Source: Aphelocoma coerulescens (lineage: Eukaryota; Chordata; Aves; Passeriformes; Corvidae). From it: 64,000 nt of DNA. Position 1 is the stretch's first letter. Each line of letters opens with the position of its first letter. The stretch covers positions 30,265,001 to 30,329,000 of the forward strand of contig NC_091013.1 in assembly GCF_041296385.1 (NCBI RefSeq), read 5' to 3'. Position numbers and translations under genes: made by a program. This document shows positions 33,001 to 44,710 of this stretch, piece after piece. The notes under the pieces were generated by a model. The model was not told where the DNA came from. It saw only the letters and a list, made by a program, of their open reading frames with translations, and did no database searches.

Positions 33001-36000
33001 GATACTTCACAATAGAATACAACACTGAAAGAGGCCCTGGACAAGGCATCATCTTGTGTTCAGCAGCTCTGGGACAGAGAGGACATCAAAACTGGTGACA
33101 TACAGCAGACAACACCAATTCACAACGTGATTCCAGCTACAGGGAGTGGAGTTTAGAACATGCTTCAACCCCATGGGTCAGAACAGACTCATAACAGCTG
33201 TTTGTCTCAGGCTGCACCGTTAAGAGACACAGATTATCCCCCACTCATTGTACAAAGATGTAAAAAAGCTCATACAGCAATTCAGTTAGCTGTGTACCAT
33301 GACATGTGACTAGTGTGAGAACTAAACTTTTTAACCACCAGCAAAATAAGGGACACCATTACCTTGTTAACAGCAGACCTCAAATGCAAAATTAACTAAC
33401 TAGTCTACTTTGTCAAGCACTCTTCTTTCCTGAAAGCATAGTAGAATGCAAAATAAAAGCTTGAAACATATCACAAAGGGCATACATAGGCCCACATGAA
33501 CCACTTTCTAAGCAGAGTTGCAGTAATTTGAACACTGTAACAGGGAATGAATGAACCAACATCACCAGTGCAAGTGACTAATGGTTGCAAAGATGACCGT
33601 GTAAGTGCTAGGAAGTACAAAAAATAACATTGCTTTTACGATATCAATTCAGTGACCATGTATCTCTGCATTATGGCCCAATAGTTTATGGCATTACAAT
33701 TCTTTATGATGTATAATATAATACTTTCGTATTGTGTTTTCTCACCCATTATAGCACCCAAATAATTCAACATTTTATTTCTCCCTTTTTTATGATGAAA
33801 ACTTATTTCTTGCAACTGTATTCTTACTTTGAGGACATTATTCTCTTTCCTTAATTGATTTTTTGGTAACAGATAGTGCTCCAGAATTTACAAAAATTAT
33901 CACATTTTTTTATTCACAGCGCCACCATAAGGGCTGACAATAAAACCTGAAATTTTTAGATCAAAGCCTGTAATGTCTAAGAAAATTTCAGATTCCCTCT
34001 TGCTCCAATTTCGGTTTGTTTTTCCAGTCAGGTATAATTTCTCTTCTTCTAATTCCATTTAACCTGCTTTTCACCATCAGCTTATCTCTCACTTGCCCTT
34101 CACATACTTTACTCAGTCCAAGTCCTCCCAAAACCCAGCTCGTCACCAGAAATCTGTCTCCCTTTTCTCTTCCGAACCCTAAGCTTCAGTACAAATGCCC
34201 TCAATTAAGTCTTCCATTAAATGCTCTTCAGTTGATCTCAGTTAAATTTCTCTAAATTAACGCTCTTAAACCTAGAAATCTCAATTTTTCCTGTATAGCA
34301 CAGATTTGTCCTCTTGCAACCTTTCAGAGTGGCAGATGTGGAAAACAGAAGAAAGAGACAGTCTGAAGATCATGCACCTGAACACGCCTGATCCGACCAA
34401 AAGAGGTCTCTGCCAGGCCAGAGCCTGCTCACAATTATGGGACTGTAACAAAACACCTTTTCCCAACACGGGAAATCAAGACAGATTTTTTACAATGAGC
34501 AAGAAAAGCCCAATCCCATGTGAAGCCCATGTGCCTACTATGTTTCAAGTTTCTATTTCAAAGCAGGAAGTGAGTCGGAGAAGGCAATCGTTAGGAGTTT
34601 TTAAGAAGAATGCTATTTAAATCAAGGGAGGAATGTTGCTAAATGTCTTAATGTCAGAGGGAGGAAGTTCAACTTTGGTTGCCAACACAGTATTTTCTTA
34701 TCTGAAAATATACTTACTCATAGGGACTTGCAAAAATTCTGCTCATATAAAATACATCAATATACACACCGTTGCCTGTCCAGTACACCTCATACCCATC
34801 AGCACCTGTTGTATTGCAATCCACAGTAACCTGTGAGCCTATAAAATTGTGTTACAAAGTAAAGAGTTAATTTCCATAACCTAATTAAAGTCTATACAGT
34901 TCTGTCCACAGATTCACACACACACCAGCTAAGGATGGTACTAAACCCCTTCAGAAAAGTTACTCTAACAGAGGGTCTATATTCTCAGTGATCTGCAGCT
35001 CCAGAAAGAGAATGGTAGGATGGAAGAAGCTGAATCCAGGAAGAAGATGCTTCCCCTGGCACATCACTTTGCCTGCAGATTTGAGATGGACCTGTTCTTA
35101 GAATCTCTTTCACAGTGATGGAAAGCAACAGATGTGACAGATAATCACTTGGGTTCCCTACAGCTTTCCTTGCATCTGAGAAATTTCTTTAGGACTTTGT
35201 AAGCAACATGCATCATTTCTTTCCCACTCACCCCTCATTCCTCCTTTGGGAGAACAACATGGGGAAACTGAGCTGGTCACTGAACTAGTTTTTTCTAAAA
35301 ACAAAACCAAGAAAGCACAGAATAGGACACTCCTTGAGAATATATTTTCACTAGGATACAAATTCATATTTTCTGATAGATAAAACTACTTACCAAGTTC
35401 CACTTCAATGGAGTTGTTTCTTGGGTAAAATATTTCTGGAGGCTTTTTTGGTGGGGTCACTAAGCAAAAGAAAGAAAGTGCTTCTCAGAAAACCAGGGGC
35501 AGTTGAGTCTGTTCTATGTTCTATAACCCAAGTATAACCTAAAAACACCCCCTTACTAAAGACAAAGTTGTCAGCCATTATATAACAAAATATCACTCAA
35601 TACTGAAAGTATCACATCTCAGGTAGTCATTATTTCTGACTTGAAGCTAAACTATCCTTCACTCCATCTCTTCCAAAATGTAATGCCACAAATCTCCACA
35701 CACTTGTGGTGGTCTGGCTGTTCCATGGCATAAAAACTCTGTAATATTGCATACACAGCTGCTGAGAAGGGTATGGGTAAATATCTAGAGTATTAACTGT
35801 CTACAGTCTGGATAGCCTGTCACCAAGCGTCCCACAGATACAAACTGCAGCCAAGTACTTTTAGAGTACAGTTCATCTGTTTTCGACTTCTGCTATTCAT
35901 AAGGGGAAATTTCATTTCTATACTCTAGTTAAGTACCTTGAAGTTCTTCCCACAGTGCTATCTATAAGGAACTATAATACCAGTGACCACTTTTAGATGT

Positions 36001-39000
36001 TTACAATTAAAAGTACATATACGACACCCTCCAAGCAAACATATAAATCATAAAGCAACTCATTTGAGCCCCCTAGCAAAGTACACAGGATTATCCTGAA
36101 TGTATTCTTCCCTTTTCCTTCTGAAAAATGGGTCTGCATTATTATTTGGACCTCGAATTAGTATAAACTTGTTCAGCTGGAGTCTTCAAAAACCACTGAG
36201 CTACCTCCAGTCACTTGCAGCAAAGGAGTGATATGATTTTGTCTCTACTGAGAGGTAGAAGCTGAAATTTCATTAACAGAGAAGTTCTAGAGACAAATTT
36301 TGAGACCAGAATCATCATTTCATTTGATCCAACCTTATGTTCCTCAATTTTGTTTATCCATATCATTTACATATGACATTATATGAAAGATACATGCTCA
36401 TATATATTCATACACACCACTATATACACACATATGTATGCATATATATGCACACAGAAAAAAACAGGCAAGGCTCTTGCATTAGGAGGATGATGTGAAA
36501 GAGAAAATAAGATGGGCAGGATAGAGGGCACAGTAGAAAGTACTGTGCCACCAAGCCTTACAGGGCATCTGTTCAGGGACTTTGGCAGCTGGTCTGGATA
36601 GCAGATCTTTGACAATACTGCAACTTTGAAAAAGGGAACAGATCTTCAACAACAGACAGAATATCAATACCCTCAGTCAGCATTTATTTCCTTCACATTT
36701 AGGTGAAAAACAGTAGCCCTAGGCATGCCAATCCACAGATTAGGTCTTTCCACTTTAGTCTTTAGAAATTAGTGAGAAAAGTTTGGAGTTGTTAAGAGCA
36801 CACAGTGAAATTATTTACTCACCTTCTACAATCAGACTGATGTCTCGTGAAATGTTATATTGTTTCCCATTGTAGGTATATGCTGTTTCACACGTATAGT
36901 TTCCTCGATCATGTACAGTCACATTGAAAATTATAAGGTCACGGTTTGAGAGGGCAAACCTTTTTCCTTCCAGCAGCTGGCAGTCCTAAAAGCGTGTGGA
37001 GAACTCCATTAATTCATATCACTGTATATTTCCATGGTTTGTCTCTCTTTAATGCAATCTGAAGTTTCAATGGGCCACAGCATAAGGATGGATAGCCTGC
37101 AGAGGCTGAGGAAGAGTGAGGGCAGTGGAATATAAAGAAATGCACTCTTCACTTCAGCTGAGATTTTAATTTAAAGATATCCAGGTTCATTCCCTTTGGA
37201 AAACAACTTTCAATATTAGAGAAAAAAAGAAAGTAAAACGTGGGTTGTCAGTATCTGCAAAAGTATTCATCAGTGAAGAATCACCCAATAATTAGACTTC
37301 ATTTTTTAAGGAACCTCAGTACTACTGGTACCATGCAGACTGCATGGGCCTGAGGCAGGAATTTGGCAGAAGACACTACATTCTTGTAACAGAAAGAGCC
37401 TTTAAGAGAGCATGAACACTAAATAGAATAATTTAGTAGAACTGTATTGAGCACCTAACGGATATGCCATAGTAAATCTGTTTCCACACAAGGCAGGTTT
37501 TCCCTGGCAGGTAAACAGATGTCACCTGGTAGGTACGTGGGTCATAGTCACTCCTACATCTCAGCTGAATTTCTGCCCTGATAATCAAAAAAACCTTTAA
37601 AAGATAGAAAGTCTTAATCCTCTTCTAATTTTTTTTAAAATCATTTTTCTCCAATTTACAGAAAATCTTTAGTTCTTCTGCTCCACTTCTCAAAGATCAG
37701 TGATTTTTATTTTAAATAATGGACAGCTATAATACAGTACAAAACACCATGTTCTCACCTTATACCAACGAACAGGCTGAATATTCTTCTCATTCCTGAA
37801 ATAATCCAAGTGTGGACACACAACCTTTGCAGATGATGATGTGAATATCACCTCCTCTACAGCAAATTTTTCATTTAAGCATAAACCATCAATCCTCTTG
37901 AAAACTGTTACTTTTGTACACATTTTCTTGCAGCTTGTCAAATTCCTGCAATTAATAGAACATAATTAAATTAACCTATTTCGCATATTTTGCAGGTCAA
38001 AAATGTATGGCATTCTTTTTAAAGAAAAAGAAGAAAAAAGGTTTACAGTTTCTTTAAAAGATTTACTTTTGCCTACAAGGAAAAAAAAAAAAACAAAACT
38101 AGACTTAATTTCCCCAAACTAAAGTTAGTTTTTGTAGATGCACTCCCTCTTCTTCATTAGTATTTCTCTTACCCTCAAAATTTTATTTCCTTTCTAAAAG
38201 TTACTCACTTTTCAATTCATTTCTGTAAAAATAATTTTTTTTTAAATTTTCACCTTATGACACATTCATAATCTCCAGAATCTTCTAACATTGCAGGAAG
38301 AAACCAAATTAAATTCTTCTCCTGATGAATTCTAGACAGTTTGTCTCTAGGCACTGCTGTCTGGTTACCAACTTTATACCACGTTAAGTTGTAGTCTCCA
38401 CTTTTCAAGCTCTTTTCCAGTGAACATTTAATAGCAAGAGGCTGCCCATCAAGCACAAGACTTTGCCTCAACATCACATCATAGGCTTCACCTTTCTCTA
38501 GAGGAAAGAGATAAACATTAAAGAAAAACTCAAACACTCCACACGAATATACTAAACTCATTTCCTGATTATATTTATAAAATTCATTGGAGTTTTCACC
38601 TCCATTCTCAAGTCAGCTACTAAAAATACAATTTTAATCCCTTATCTTTACAGCTGAGAGAGTACTACTCAGTGGTATACAGATATAATTATGCCACTAA
38701 AATGAAATGCTGTTTTTTGAATGCAATCTTTACACTCAGTAGATTGTCTTTGTTTGCAGCAGACTTGCCACTTGCATGTTTTTTTTCAGATGCAAACTAC
38801 TAAAGTACTTGTGTTTCTGTCTCATGGGCATGTACACAAACACACACATGCACACAAATTTCACATTTAAGGTCTTTATTTTTTAACTTCACTTAACTGT
38901 GGTCAGAGTAATCCTTTAAGATACACTATGCTTTTGATACCTAAATGCCCTAAGAGAATACTGAAGTTAAAGATTGTGTTGTACAAATATTAAGTTTGCT

Positions 39001-40448
39001 GTGGGAATTTCAACTCACCCTTTATATTATGAACATTTGGAGAGGAATCATTACAATCACCAATGAGCTTATTTTCTTTACTCCTGACACAGACTCATGC
39101 AGCAAAAGAGCAACACCAAGAGTTCCATTTGGGCTTTTTTTTTTTTTTTTCCTGTAATATGACTAAAAAGGCACCAACTCTGGATATTCCCAAGTCAGTA
39201 ATATATTTATCTAAACTTCCTTGCTTTGTTATTATATAAGAACTGCCACAGACAGTCATGCAAGTGTCTGTTTAGCCCAAAATCCTGTCTCTGATAGCAA
39301 CCAGTGCCAAATGTGCAGAAGAGAGGTCACAACAAATACTATACTACTTTGATTTCAGCCCCTTTCTTTCCTCTTACCTTCTGCATGAAAAAACATTCAC
39401 TGGATTTTATAAATTCTCTGAGTATCATGCATTTCTTGTTATAAGGAATGGTAAAATTCCTCTTATCTGCCTATTCTGCAGTATTTACATTTTTATAGAC
39501 TGTCATCCCATCTTGATTCTGTCTCTAACTCAGAGTCCTCCTTCATTTAGAGACTTCCCATATGGAAGCCATCCTGTATCAGACAACACTGTCACTCATC
39601 TCTCCACCTCTTCTGATACCATATTTCTGAGATGGAGACACCAGAACTGCAGAGTTCAACTGGCACATATTCACCATGGGGTTAAAGGGTAGCATAATGA
39701 GCCACCAATGCTCCCTCATGGCAAAAAAAGGCTAGCAGTGTCCTGGGCATTAGGACCTGCCACATCTGAATTTACTGGAGAGAGTCCAGCACATGGCCAC
39801 AAAAATGATTAAGGGAGTAAAAACACCTCTCACTTCATTAGAGGATGAAAGAGCAGGAACTGCTCAGCCTAGAGAAGAGAAAGTCTGAGGAGTGTGTGGG
39901 TGGATCTTACCAATGTGAGTAAATACCTGATGGGAGGGAATGAAGATCAAATAGACAGACTTTTGCCAGCTTTACCCACCGACAGGACAAGAGGCAATGA
40001 GCACAAACCGAAGCATAAAACACTCTCTGAACACAAGAAAAGATTATTTTTTACTGTAAGGGTGATCAAACACTGGAACAAGATGCCCAAAGAAGTTGTG
40101 GAGTCTCCATCTGCAGAGATATTCAAAACCCTCACCCTGTGAGGTTAGACTAGATAATGCCAAGAGTTTCTTTCCAACCTAAATGATTCTGTAATACATT
40201 AGTACATAAAATACCATGTATTATGTTTTATAAGAGAGGTTCCTGCTCTTGGGACTATGTAAAAAAACTCAGTGGCATGCATGTACATTTTATTATTACT
40301 GCCATTTTCACAGAAAGTTAGTACTACTTGTGTGAAAAAAAAAAGTTCCAGAACAAAATTTTCCATAGCCACCAATAAACTTACTTGCAATAATTAAAGA
40401 CAGAAATGCTGTTGCAATGTTACATGAAAACAGTGTTTTTGCTGTCAT
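29642..40448 (-). CDS. IL1RL2: IL-1 receptor family gene, IL1RL2-like, complete coding region
   Basis: Ten coding exons on the minus strand: 40448-40385, 38497-38254, 37945-37759, 36985-36823, 35459-35394, 34838-34718, 32663-32515, 32222-32079, 30704-30543, 30033-29642. All junctions are GT-AG and in phase, total 1692 nt = 563 codons plus stop. Human IL1R1 and IL1RL2 are about 570 residues. Order: signal peptide (1-21), Ig1, Ig2, Ig3 (to about 331), transmembrane helix (about 339-357), TIR with box 1 YDAYVLY, box 2 GRDDLPGE and box 3 FW (529-530). The product is a plasma-membrane cytokine receptor chain that would pair with IL1RAP and recruit MyD88. The TIR phrase [15 protein letters not shown] and Ig3 NNSIEVELG favour the IL1R1/IL1RL2 branch over IL1RL1 (ST2). 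Its place downstream of the IL1R1-like gene matches the mammalian order IL1R1-IL1RL2. Family is certain; orthology is inferred, and avian databases may use another name. Confidence 0.7.
30173..30210. repeat. 14-bp tandem repeat, 2.7 units
   Basis: Unit ATTCATGATRCATG, itself partly palindromic, in the intron between the two TIR exons. Confidence 0.8.
30543..30704 (-). CDS. IL1RL2: TIR exon 1
   Basis: Acceptor TTTTAG|AT, donor GAAG|GTATGC, both phase 1, codons 380-433. Contains [11 protein letters not shown] (TIR box 1), [12 protein letters not shown] and [11 protein letters not shown] (box 2 / BB loop with the conserved Arg-Asp...Pro-Gly). Confidence 0.95.
32079..32222 (-). CDS. IL1RL2: Transmembrane exon
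   Basis: 144 nt, the same length as the matching exon of the neighbouring gene at 62,266-62,409. A hydrophobic segment starting [11 protein letters not shown] is followed by the juxtamembrane [12 protein letters not shown], the family signature just inside the membrane. Phase 1 at both ends. Confidence 0.95.
32515..32663 (-). CDS. IL1RL2: Ig3 exon, second half
   Basis: Acceptor CTTTTGGACAG|G with a good pyrimidine tract, phase 2. Donor AAAG|GTAAG, phase 1. Encodes [20 protein letters not shown] (second Ig3 cysteine) and the closing strand. Two other AGs upstream (32,731 and 32,758) also leave the frame open but do not match the phase of the preceding donor. Confidence 0.9.
34718..34838 (-). 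CDS. IL1RL2: Ig3 exon, first half
   Basis: Acceptor TTTATAG|GC, donor TATGA|GTAAGT (consensus), phase 2 out. Encodes [12 protein letters not shown] (first Ig3 cysteine) and the core Trp in EVYWTGNG. A second GTGTGT at 34,769 would shorten it, but the downstream phase supports the longer exon. Confidence 0.88.
35394..35459 (-). CDS. IL1RL2: Short linker exon before Ig3
   Basis: 66 nt, phase 1 to phase 1. Encodes [17 protein letters not shown], matching the family's linker and first Ig3 strand (human IL1RL2 has a similar IIYP...SIEVQLG). Too short to stand out as an open frame, but flanked by clean AG and GTAAGT sites. Confidence 0.92.
36823..36985 (-). CDS. IL1RL2: Ig2 exon, second half
   Basis: Acceptor CTTTTAG|GAC, phase 0. 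Donor GAAG|GTGAG, phase 1. Encodes [18 protein letters not shown] (second Ig2 cysteine) and the NGKQYNIS strand, all typical of the IL-1R family. Confidence 0.95.
37759..37945 (-). CDS. IL1RL2: Ig2 exon, first half
   Basis: Acceptor ATTGCAG|G, phase 2. Donor ATAAG|GTGAG, phase 0, directly after the RWYK motif. Contains NLTSCKK, a [10 protein letters not shown] strand (first Ig2 cysteine) and the WYK core. Confidence 0.95.
38254..38497 (-). CDS. IL1RL2: Ig1 exon
   Basis: Acceptor TTCCTCTAG|AG, phase 1. Donor ATAAG|GTGAA, phase 2. One whole Ig domain: LAIKCSLEK (Cys), YNLTWYK (Trp), then [14 protein letters not shown] and [11 protein letters not shown] (Cys). The RIHQ...DSG.Y.C phrase is shared by IL1R1 and IL1RL2. 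Confidence 0.95.
39240..39720. repeat. Probable old amniote interspersed repeat in intron 1
   Basis: Contains 'GTTTAGCCCAAAATCCTGTC' and further downstream 'ATTTTTATAGACTGTCATCCC', phrases seen in old sauropsid repeats. Edges are approximate. Confidence 0.35.
39770..40195 (+). mobile_element. CR1 LINE 3' end
   Basis: Plus-strand CR1 tail. It includes the last part of the reverse-transcriptase ORF as a relic (GTGATCAAACACTGGAACAAG, then GTGGAGTCTCCATC) and the 3' end 'TTCCAACCTAAATGATTCTG'. The open frame 39,894-40,142 is the C-terminal piece of the CR1 ORF2, not a host gene. It lies in intron 1 of the receptor, opposite in strand. Confidence 0.85.
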
Positions 40449-40454
40449 GTTTCC
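40385..40454 (-). CDS. IL1RL2: First coding exon: signal peptide
   Basis: Acceptor CATTTCTGCAG|GGAAAC, then ATG at 40,448-40,446. Encodes 21 residues beginning MTAKTLFSC and ending with the hydrophobic run AFLSLIIA, a secretion signal. Donor GCAA|GTAAGT, phase 1, fits the Ig1 exon. Because an acceptor lies six bases before the ATG, at least one upstream non-coding exon is expected, probably in the CpG island at 44 kb. Confidence 0.85.
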
Positions 40455-41149
40455 CTGCAGAAATGGAAAGAGAACTTTCAAATAGTGATTCCCAATATGA
40501 ATTTCTACAATTTAAAGTAAACATTTGCATTACACAATTAACATATTACACAATTAATACAGGAACTACACAGTTAATAGAGGACCCATGAAATACAGGA
40601 ATTGCCTTTGACTTGTTTTGAGCCTGTTACCTGCTTGTTTTAACTGACAGCTTCTAATTATTACACCAGAAGAAAAAAAAAATGAGTGAACATTTCCTAC
40701 TTCAGCTTGTCAAGCACTTGATTTTTTTACATCTCTAGCACACTCCTTCCTGCCTCTTCCCTTCCCAAGCTACAGTCTTAGATTCTCTAACCCTCCCTTG
40801 GATGGAATCTGATTTCATAATTCTGACTTTTTTTGCTACCCACTTCTGTACTGCATCCAGTTATGCTACAGCCTGTCTGAGATGGGGAGGACAGGTTGTA
40901 GCATACAGTTTTCAAAACATAAGGCACTTTGGATTTATAAACTAAGACAGTTACTGGTTTTTTATGGAATTTTTTCCTAGTGATTTCTAACCATATCTTT
41001 GTTCTTTGACTATTGACCTGATATTTCCATGGGTGTATATAGTAAAGTTTCAAGATCTCATCATTGAGTGCCAAGAATGAGGCAAACTCAGTCAGCTGTT
41101 GAGCACATGTTGTTAGGATTTTGGCCATATGTTTTCATTTTAAATTTTC

Positions 41150-41650
41150 TTTACATTTCTCCACAACAATCTTCTTCTGCCATTATTACCCAGTCATTTA
41201 CTATCATGACATCTTTCTGCCATTCTTTGCAATTTACACCTCCATGTTCTAGCCTGAATAGCTTTGTATCATTGGCAAATTCTGCCACTGAAACAGATTC
41301 CCTCTGTCTCTATCATCAAAATACACCCTGAGCAGAGGAGCTGTTTGGGACTCTAGTAGTGATGTTTCTTCACCTAAAATCTAGGCATTTATCCTTTACA
41401 TGCTTACTTACATACTTGAGAATGACTGTTAGGACTCTTTAGTAGTCCTCTGATCCCTAATGTGTTTGGAGAAGGATCTATTAGTGGCATGTCTCTGACA
41501 AGCTGATCCTTAACCTGACCTGCCTTACTGGTTTTTCTTTTCTATTCAGCCTACCACAGTGTTTTACAGCACAGTGAGAGGGACAAGTGCAACTATTCCA
41601 ACTGAAGGATGAGCAGGAGAACCCCCACCCTGTTGTGACATACATTTAGC
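41150..41650. repeat. Possible old LINE (CR1-like) relic
   Basis: Phrases such as 'TTTGTATCATTGGCAAATTC' followed by 'CCCTGAGCAGAGGAGC' recall old amniote CR1 copies read antisense. Heavily decayed; edges are approximate. Confidence 0.3.
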
Positions 41651-41919
41651 TGATCACCATTTTCTACTGGAGTCAAAGATGACACTTCCGGCTGCCGTGT
41701 CTTGCTCCACCAGACTGACTCAGAAGCGTGCCATGCATTGAGTCATCCACACTGCTTCTTGCACAGCCTGCTTCCCTTTCTCTTTCCTCCTTGCAAATTT
41801 CTATTTAAATTACCAGGCAGGTATTTTCTTGCCTAGGTCTAAGATGGGATGAGTCCATGAAAGAATCTTGAACATAGAAATACACAAAACATTAAAATCT
41901 CTGGAGGTAGGTTATGCGT

Positions 41920-42280
41920 GTTTGTACAAAAGCTACAACTTTTTCTGTGGATACAATATTGCTGCTAGCAAGAATTTTCTTGCTTCTTTCTAAGCCCGTG
42001 GGATACTTTTCTCTCTCACGAGCAGATTAGCAGAAGTTCTATGAACACCTGCGACCTTGTAGAACTATGTTTACAGTACAGTAGAAAAATATTTTGACAA
42101 TGAATGTTTAGGATTTCTAGCCAATCCACCCAGGGGGTGGCTGATCCTTTGTCCAATTAGACTATGAAGAAAAAAGTCTATAAAAGAGTTTGTAAAATAA
42201 TTAAATAAATCAATCTTGCTGCACAATTCCTGCCTGTTGGATCTCTCTCCTCCTCCCTATGGCTGCGGGATACAGTAATA
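41920..42280 (+). mobile_element. Probable solo LTR
   Basis: Plus-strand promoter-like order: CCAAT-type AGCCAATCC at about 42,118, then TATA box GTCTATAAAAGAG at about 42,176, then AATAAATC at about 42,206, then 'GGCTGCGGGATACA' near 42,273 as a probable CA end. This compact CAAT-TATA-AATAAA layout is typical of avian ERV LTRs. The left edge and target duplication are not resolved. Confidence 0.55.
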
Positions 42281-43740
42281 TTTTTCCATTAGTTGTGATG
42301 AATGGTAAATCCTAAAAATCTATTTTTAATTTTAAAAAAGATGGAAATATTGTAATGGAAATAATTTGAACATAAAACAGGATTGAATAGACTCCACTTA
42401 TGAGCAGGTATTTTCTTTATGACTTCTCTGAATCACTGTTTTTTCACAAACTTTGTTCTATTAAAACACTACCTTGCTCTAGTGTTCTGTCTCACACAAG
42501 CTCTCTCAAGAAGTTTTTTGTCCCACCAATAGATTCAGCAGATGCAGAAGTAGTATTTTAACACATCCTAAAAGAAAGTCTTCCAGGATCCTGCTATAAT
42601 TTCAATGTTTTTGCTTTCTATTTAAATTTATAATTTACTCTTTGGTCAACATAGAAGACTTGCAAACATATATACAGCCTTGTGTAAAACCATACACACA
42701 GACTACTTTGAGGACACTTCCTCGTCTCTCACTTCTCACATGAAAAATTTACATTTCTATGGAAGGTAGACACAATAGCAAAATTAGGCTCTTCTCTGTA
42801 CATGCATTCACATAAACAATGATTAACATAACATACATACGACTGCAGAATCAATTGCAAATGTTTTTCCTACCACATTATGCCATGATAAACAGCTAAA
42901 TTTCTCCCTTTTCCCAGCCATTCTGTCCACATCTTGAGCACTCAATCGACCTGTGGAGCTTTATCATTCAGGACAGACCAGCTCTAGTGATCTTTGCCCA
43001 GATTTTCCAGAGGGGAAAAAAAATTCCAGGTATGCGAAGCCATGTCCATAAAGTTTCACCCTGAAAGGAAATATTTCTATCAATTGCAGTTAAAAAAAAT
43101 TATTACAACCAACTCCCCTAAAAAACCCCATCAACTGTCTGAAAGAGGTCTTCAATGATACACGCATCTAAATTACAATTACAGCATCCGTGATGTCATG
43201 TAGGCATAATTTTCATGAAAATTTCTCATTTAATTGGCATAAACACCTTTTCATCTGCTTTTTAGTCCTTTCAAAGCTGATCTACTCAATAAAAAAAAAA
43301 AAGCCTCCTCGGCACTTCAAAGGATCACAGGTTTCACTGATTTTGGCAAACTCGTGGCAGGTTTCTTTGAATCACTTACTCAAAAGCACAAACTTATTCA
43401 AACATGCAAGAGTCCTGAGAACTGAGAGAACCAACAGGAAATCAGAGGATCACACTATTTCTGGTACATAAACCTAGGAACATTTCAAGTCATAAAAAAT
43501 GCATAAAAATATATATATATATTCATATTCCCATAAATGCTTCTATTAACTGCAAGGTATGCCATGCCTCTTCTAGAGAGATTAATCAAGTGTCTCACTT
43601 TTGATCTAGAAAAAAAAAATGATGACAACAAAAACATATATTCCTTCGCTGTACATACCTAGTCAGTGTGCAAGAGCTGGGTTAGCCCCGTCGGGTTGTA
43701 GTGACAGTACTGCGACTATCACGATAGCCGTGTTTCTGTG
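42281..43740. other. Non-coding stretch
   Basis: Between the LTR and the CpG island. It contains an (AT)n run at 43,509-43,522. No exon recognised. Confidence 0.4.
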
Positions 43741-44710
43741 AAAGGCTGGCATCCCTCAGCGGGCACGGCAGAAATCATTTTCCAATACTCTTCATTTAAA
43801 TTGCGACGTATTCCTGGAATGATTCCCTTGGAAGGGGCTGTGGCTCCTGGGCGGTGCAGGGACCGCCGGCCCGGGCAGGGTGACCCGCCAGGCTCAGTGC
43901 CGAGGGGCAGCTGCGAAGAACAGGGACTCGCTGGCTTTCTGTCAGGAACCGAGCCACGGACAGGGCTGACCTTTTAGAAGAGGTTTCACTCCTACTCCTA
44001 AACTGTCCCCAGGCCCCAGTTTCCCCCGCAGACACTACCTCGGTCCGAGCCACCTCCCAGCCCCAGAAGAGGGGCGTCGGAGCAAGCGCGACCATCGGCG
44101 CAGCCCTACGGGTCTCCTCCCCGGCTTGTGCCGCCTGGCCGACGCCGTCCGCCCTGTCACAGGGCCCACGGAGAGCAGCGCTCCGCACCTGCCCGGCCCC
44201 CGCCGCCCGTACCCGCTGCCACCCCGGCTCTCGGGGGCCGGGCGCGACCCTGAGCCCCCGTCCTGGCCGGCTGCCCCCGCCGCGGCACGCCGAGCGCCGG
44301 GGCCGGGCCAGGGCCCGGGGAATGCCCGGTGCTGCCTACCTGCTCCGCGGGGCGGGGGAGCCCCGCTGCCGCCTCCCCGACAGCCCCGGCAGCCGCGGGA
44401 CGGCGGCGCCGCTGCCCCGGCCCGGACCGCTCCTCCCAGCGACGCCTCCTCGCCTTCCCTCGCCTGCCGCCTGCAAACCTGGGTGTCCCCAGGACGGTGA
44501 GGTGGCCCCGGGGCAGGGCACGGCCATCTCCCGTCCCCTCCCCGCCCCGGCGCAGGTAAGAGGTGCTGGTTAAACGCAGGTTCCGAAAAACAAAGCGTTT
44601 GAGCAAAAGTCACTGTTGAAAAAAGACTGAGCTCAGCCAGCCACCCCAGCCCCTCGCTGCTGCGGGCTGGGCTCACCCTCCGCCCCAGGAAATCATCCAA
44701 GTAAAGACTG
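43740..44710. promoter_or_regulatory. CpG island, probable promoter and 5' non-coding exon of the IL1RL2-like gene
   Basis: Nearly 1 kb of GC-rich, CpG-dense sequence in AT-rich surroundings, 3.3 kb upstream of the signal-peptide exon. On the minus strand GAGCAG|GTAGGC at 44,340/44,339 is a good donor that could join a non-coding first exon to the acceptor at 40,454. A second candidate minus donor, ACCCAG|GTTTGC, lies near 44,480. On the plus strand GGCGCAG|GTAAGAGG at 44,555/44,556 is a strong donor, so transcription may also start divergently. Open frames of up to 221 codons here are GC artefacts, overlapping on both strands without family resemblance. Confidence 0.65.

Noticed and set aside
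32515..34838. Apparent frameshift between the two halves of Ig3 in the IL1RL2-like gene
   Set aside because: Using the acceptor at 32,664 (GGACAG|G) with the GTAAGT donor at 34,717 gives matching phase 2, and the whole gene totals a multiple of three. Two upstream AGs had given a misleading frame.
39894..40142. 82-codon plus-strand frame with conserved-looking C-terminus
   Set aside because: It is the end of the CR1 reverse-transcriptase ORF, part of a LINE fragment, not a host gene.
43796..44700. Long overlapping open frames (up to 221 codons) on both strands in the GC-rich region
   Set aside because: They overlap each other in several frames, are Pro/Gly/Arg/Ala-rich without any motif, and coincide with a CpG island, where stop codons are rare by composition.
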